From NCBI RefSeq assembly GCF_002101675.1, contig NZ_LQOY01000055.1:1-51006 (forward strand): a stretch of 51,006 nucleotides of DNA, read 5' to 3'. Positions within the stretch are counted from its first letter, which is position 1. Each line of letters starts with the position of its first letter. This stretch comes from Mycobacterium gordonae (GTDB lineage Bacteria; Actinomycetota; Actinomycetes; Mycobacteriales; Mycobacteriaceae). This document shows positions 50,948 to 51,006 of this stretch, one piece after another. The notes below the pieces were generated by a model. It worked only from the letters and a program-made list of their open reading frames with translations, did not search any database and was not told the origin of the DNA. The position numbers were made by a program, and so were the translations under genes.

Positions 50948-51006
50948 ATTAGATCAGTTCTCGCGGGTGCCGCCCGGTGCCACCGAAGCGGAGCTGACCG
51001 CGTTCA
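50940..51006 (+). CDS. Start of an SOS-controlled protein, probably a 13E12/DUF222-HNH family member (partial)
   Basis: The frame from GTG 50940 is open to the window edge (22 codons): VFELDQFSRVPPGATEAELTAF. An ATG at 50938 is followed by a stop after four codons and cannot be the start. The LexA box spans the start codon, as for leaderless SOS genes. Proteins of the 13E12 repeat family (DUF222 plus HNH nuclease) in mycobacteria often begin in this style and are LexA-regulated; family identity is inference from so short a fragment. Confidence 0.45.
   Translation, partial: MFELDQFSRVPPGATEAELTAF

Overview
The window reads as chromosome of a Mycobacterium, most likely a slow-growing non-tuberculous species. 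The evidence is GC-rich sequence, seven PE proteins with PE-PPE hydrolase domains, F420/PPOX and LLM enzymes, LCM-type methyltransferases, PtpB, FadE2 and frequent GTG or leaderless starts. From memory of the H37Rv map, gene order follows Rv0134 to Rv0161: ephF, TetR/cyp138, msrA, Rv0138-Rv0142, the ClC channel Rv0143c, TetR Rv0144, methyltransferases Rv0145/0146, ALDH/SDR/quinone oxidoreductase Rv0147-0149, PE1/PE2, ptpB, fadE2, Rv0157A, TetR Rv0158, PE3/PE4 and the FAD oxidase Rv0161.

Layout. 1-6.0 kb: TetR-DUF1214 operon divergent from a sulfotransferase-epoxide hydrolase pair, then an AT-richer exported protein and a TOBE/Zn-alcohol dehydrogenase pair. 6.0-15 kb: TetR and P450 separated by two copies of one operator, MsrA, two SnoaL-like proteins, an epimerase, a methyltransferase, DUF427, a HhH-GPD glycosylase, Dps (extra relative to H37Rv) and a ClC channel. 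15-24 kb: pirin-TetR, three translationally coupled paralogous methyltransferases, ALDH, SDR, quinone oxidoreductase, cupin, PPOX and DUF427. 24-34.7 kb: six tandem minus-strand PE/PE-PPE serine-hydrolase genes where H37Rv has two. 34.8-39.8 kb: ptpB-fadE2, a DUF1348 gene, a 41-aa protein, TetR and a seventh PE hydrolase; the H37Rv pntAa-pntAb-pntB genes are absent here. 39.8-44 kb: hydrolase, amine-dehydrogenase-like oxidoreductase, SDR and FAD oxidase. 44-50 kb: a divergent cluster (TetR, thioesterase and SMP-30 on minus; TesB, LLM and acyl-CoA dehydrogenase on plus) whose short divergent region carries two copies of a 25-bp operator-like repeat. The window ends with an FNT channel, a two-module DUF427 protein and the first 22 codons of a gene that starts inside a perfect mycobacterial LexA box.

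The most notable points are the expanded array of predicted secreted PE-PPE hydrolases beside the secreted phosphatase PtpB, and several TetR-linked operator pairs that tie regulators to a P450, a methyltransferase operon and a lipid or lactone catabolic cluster. No RNA genes, CRISPR arrays or insertion sequences were recognised. No stretch over about 180 bases lacks a gene.
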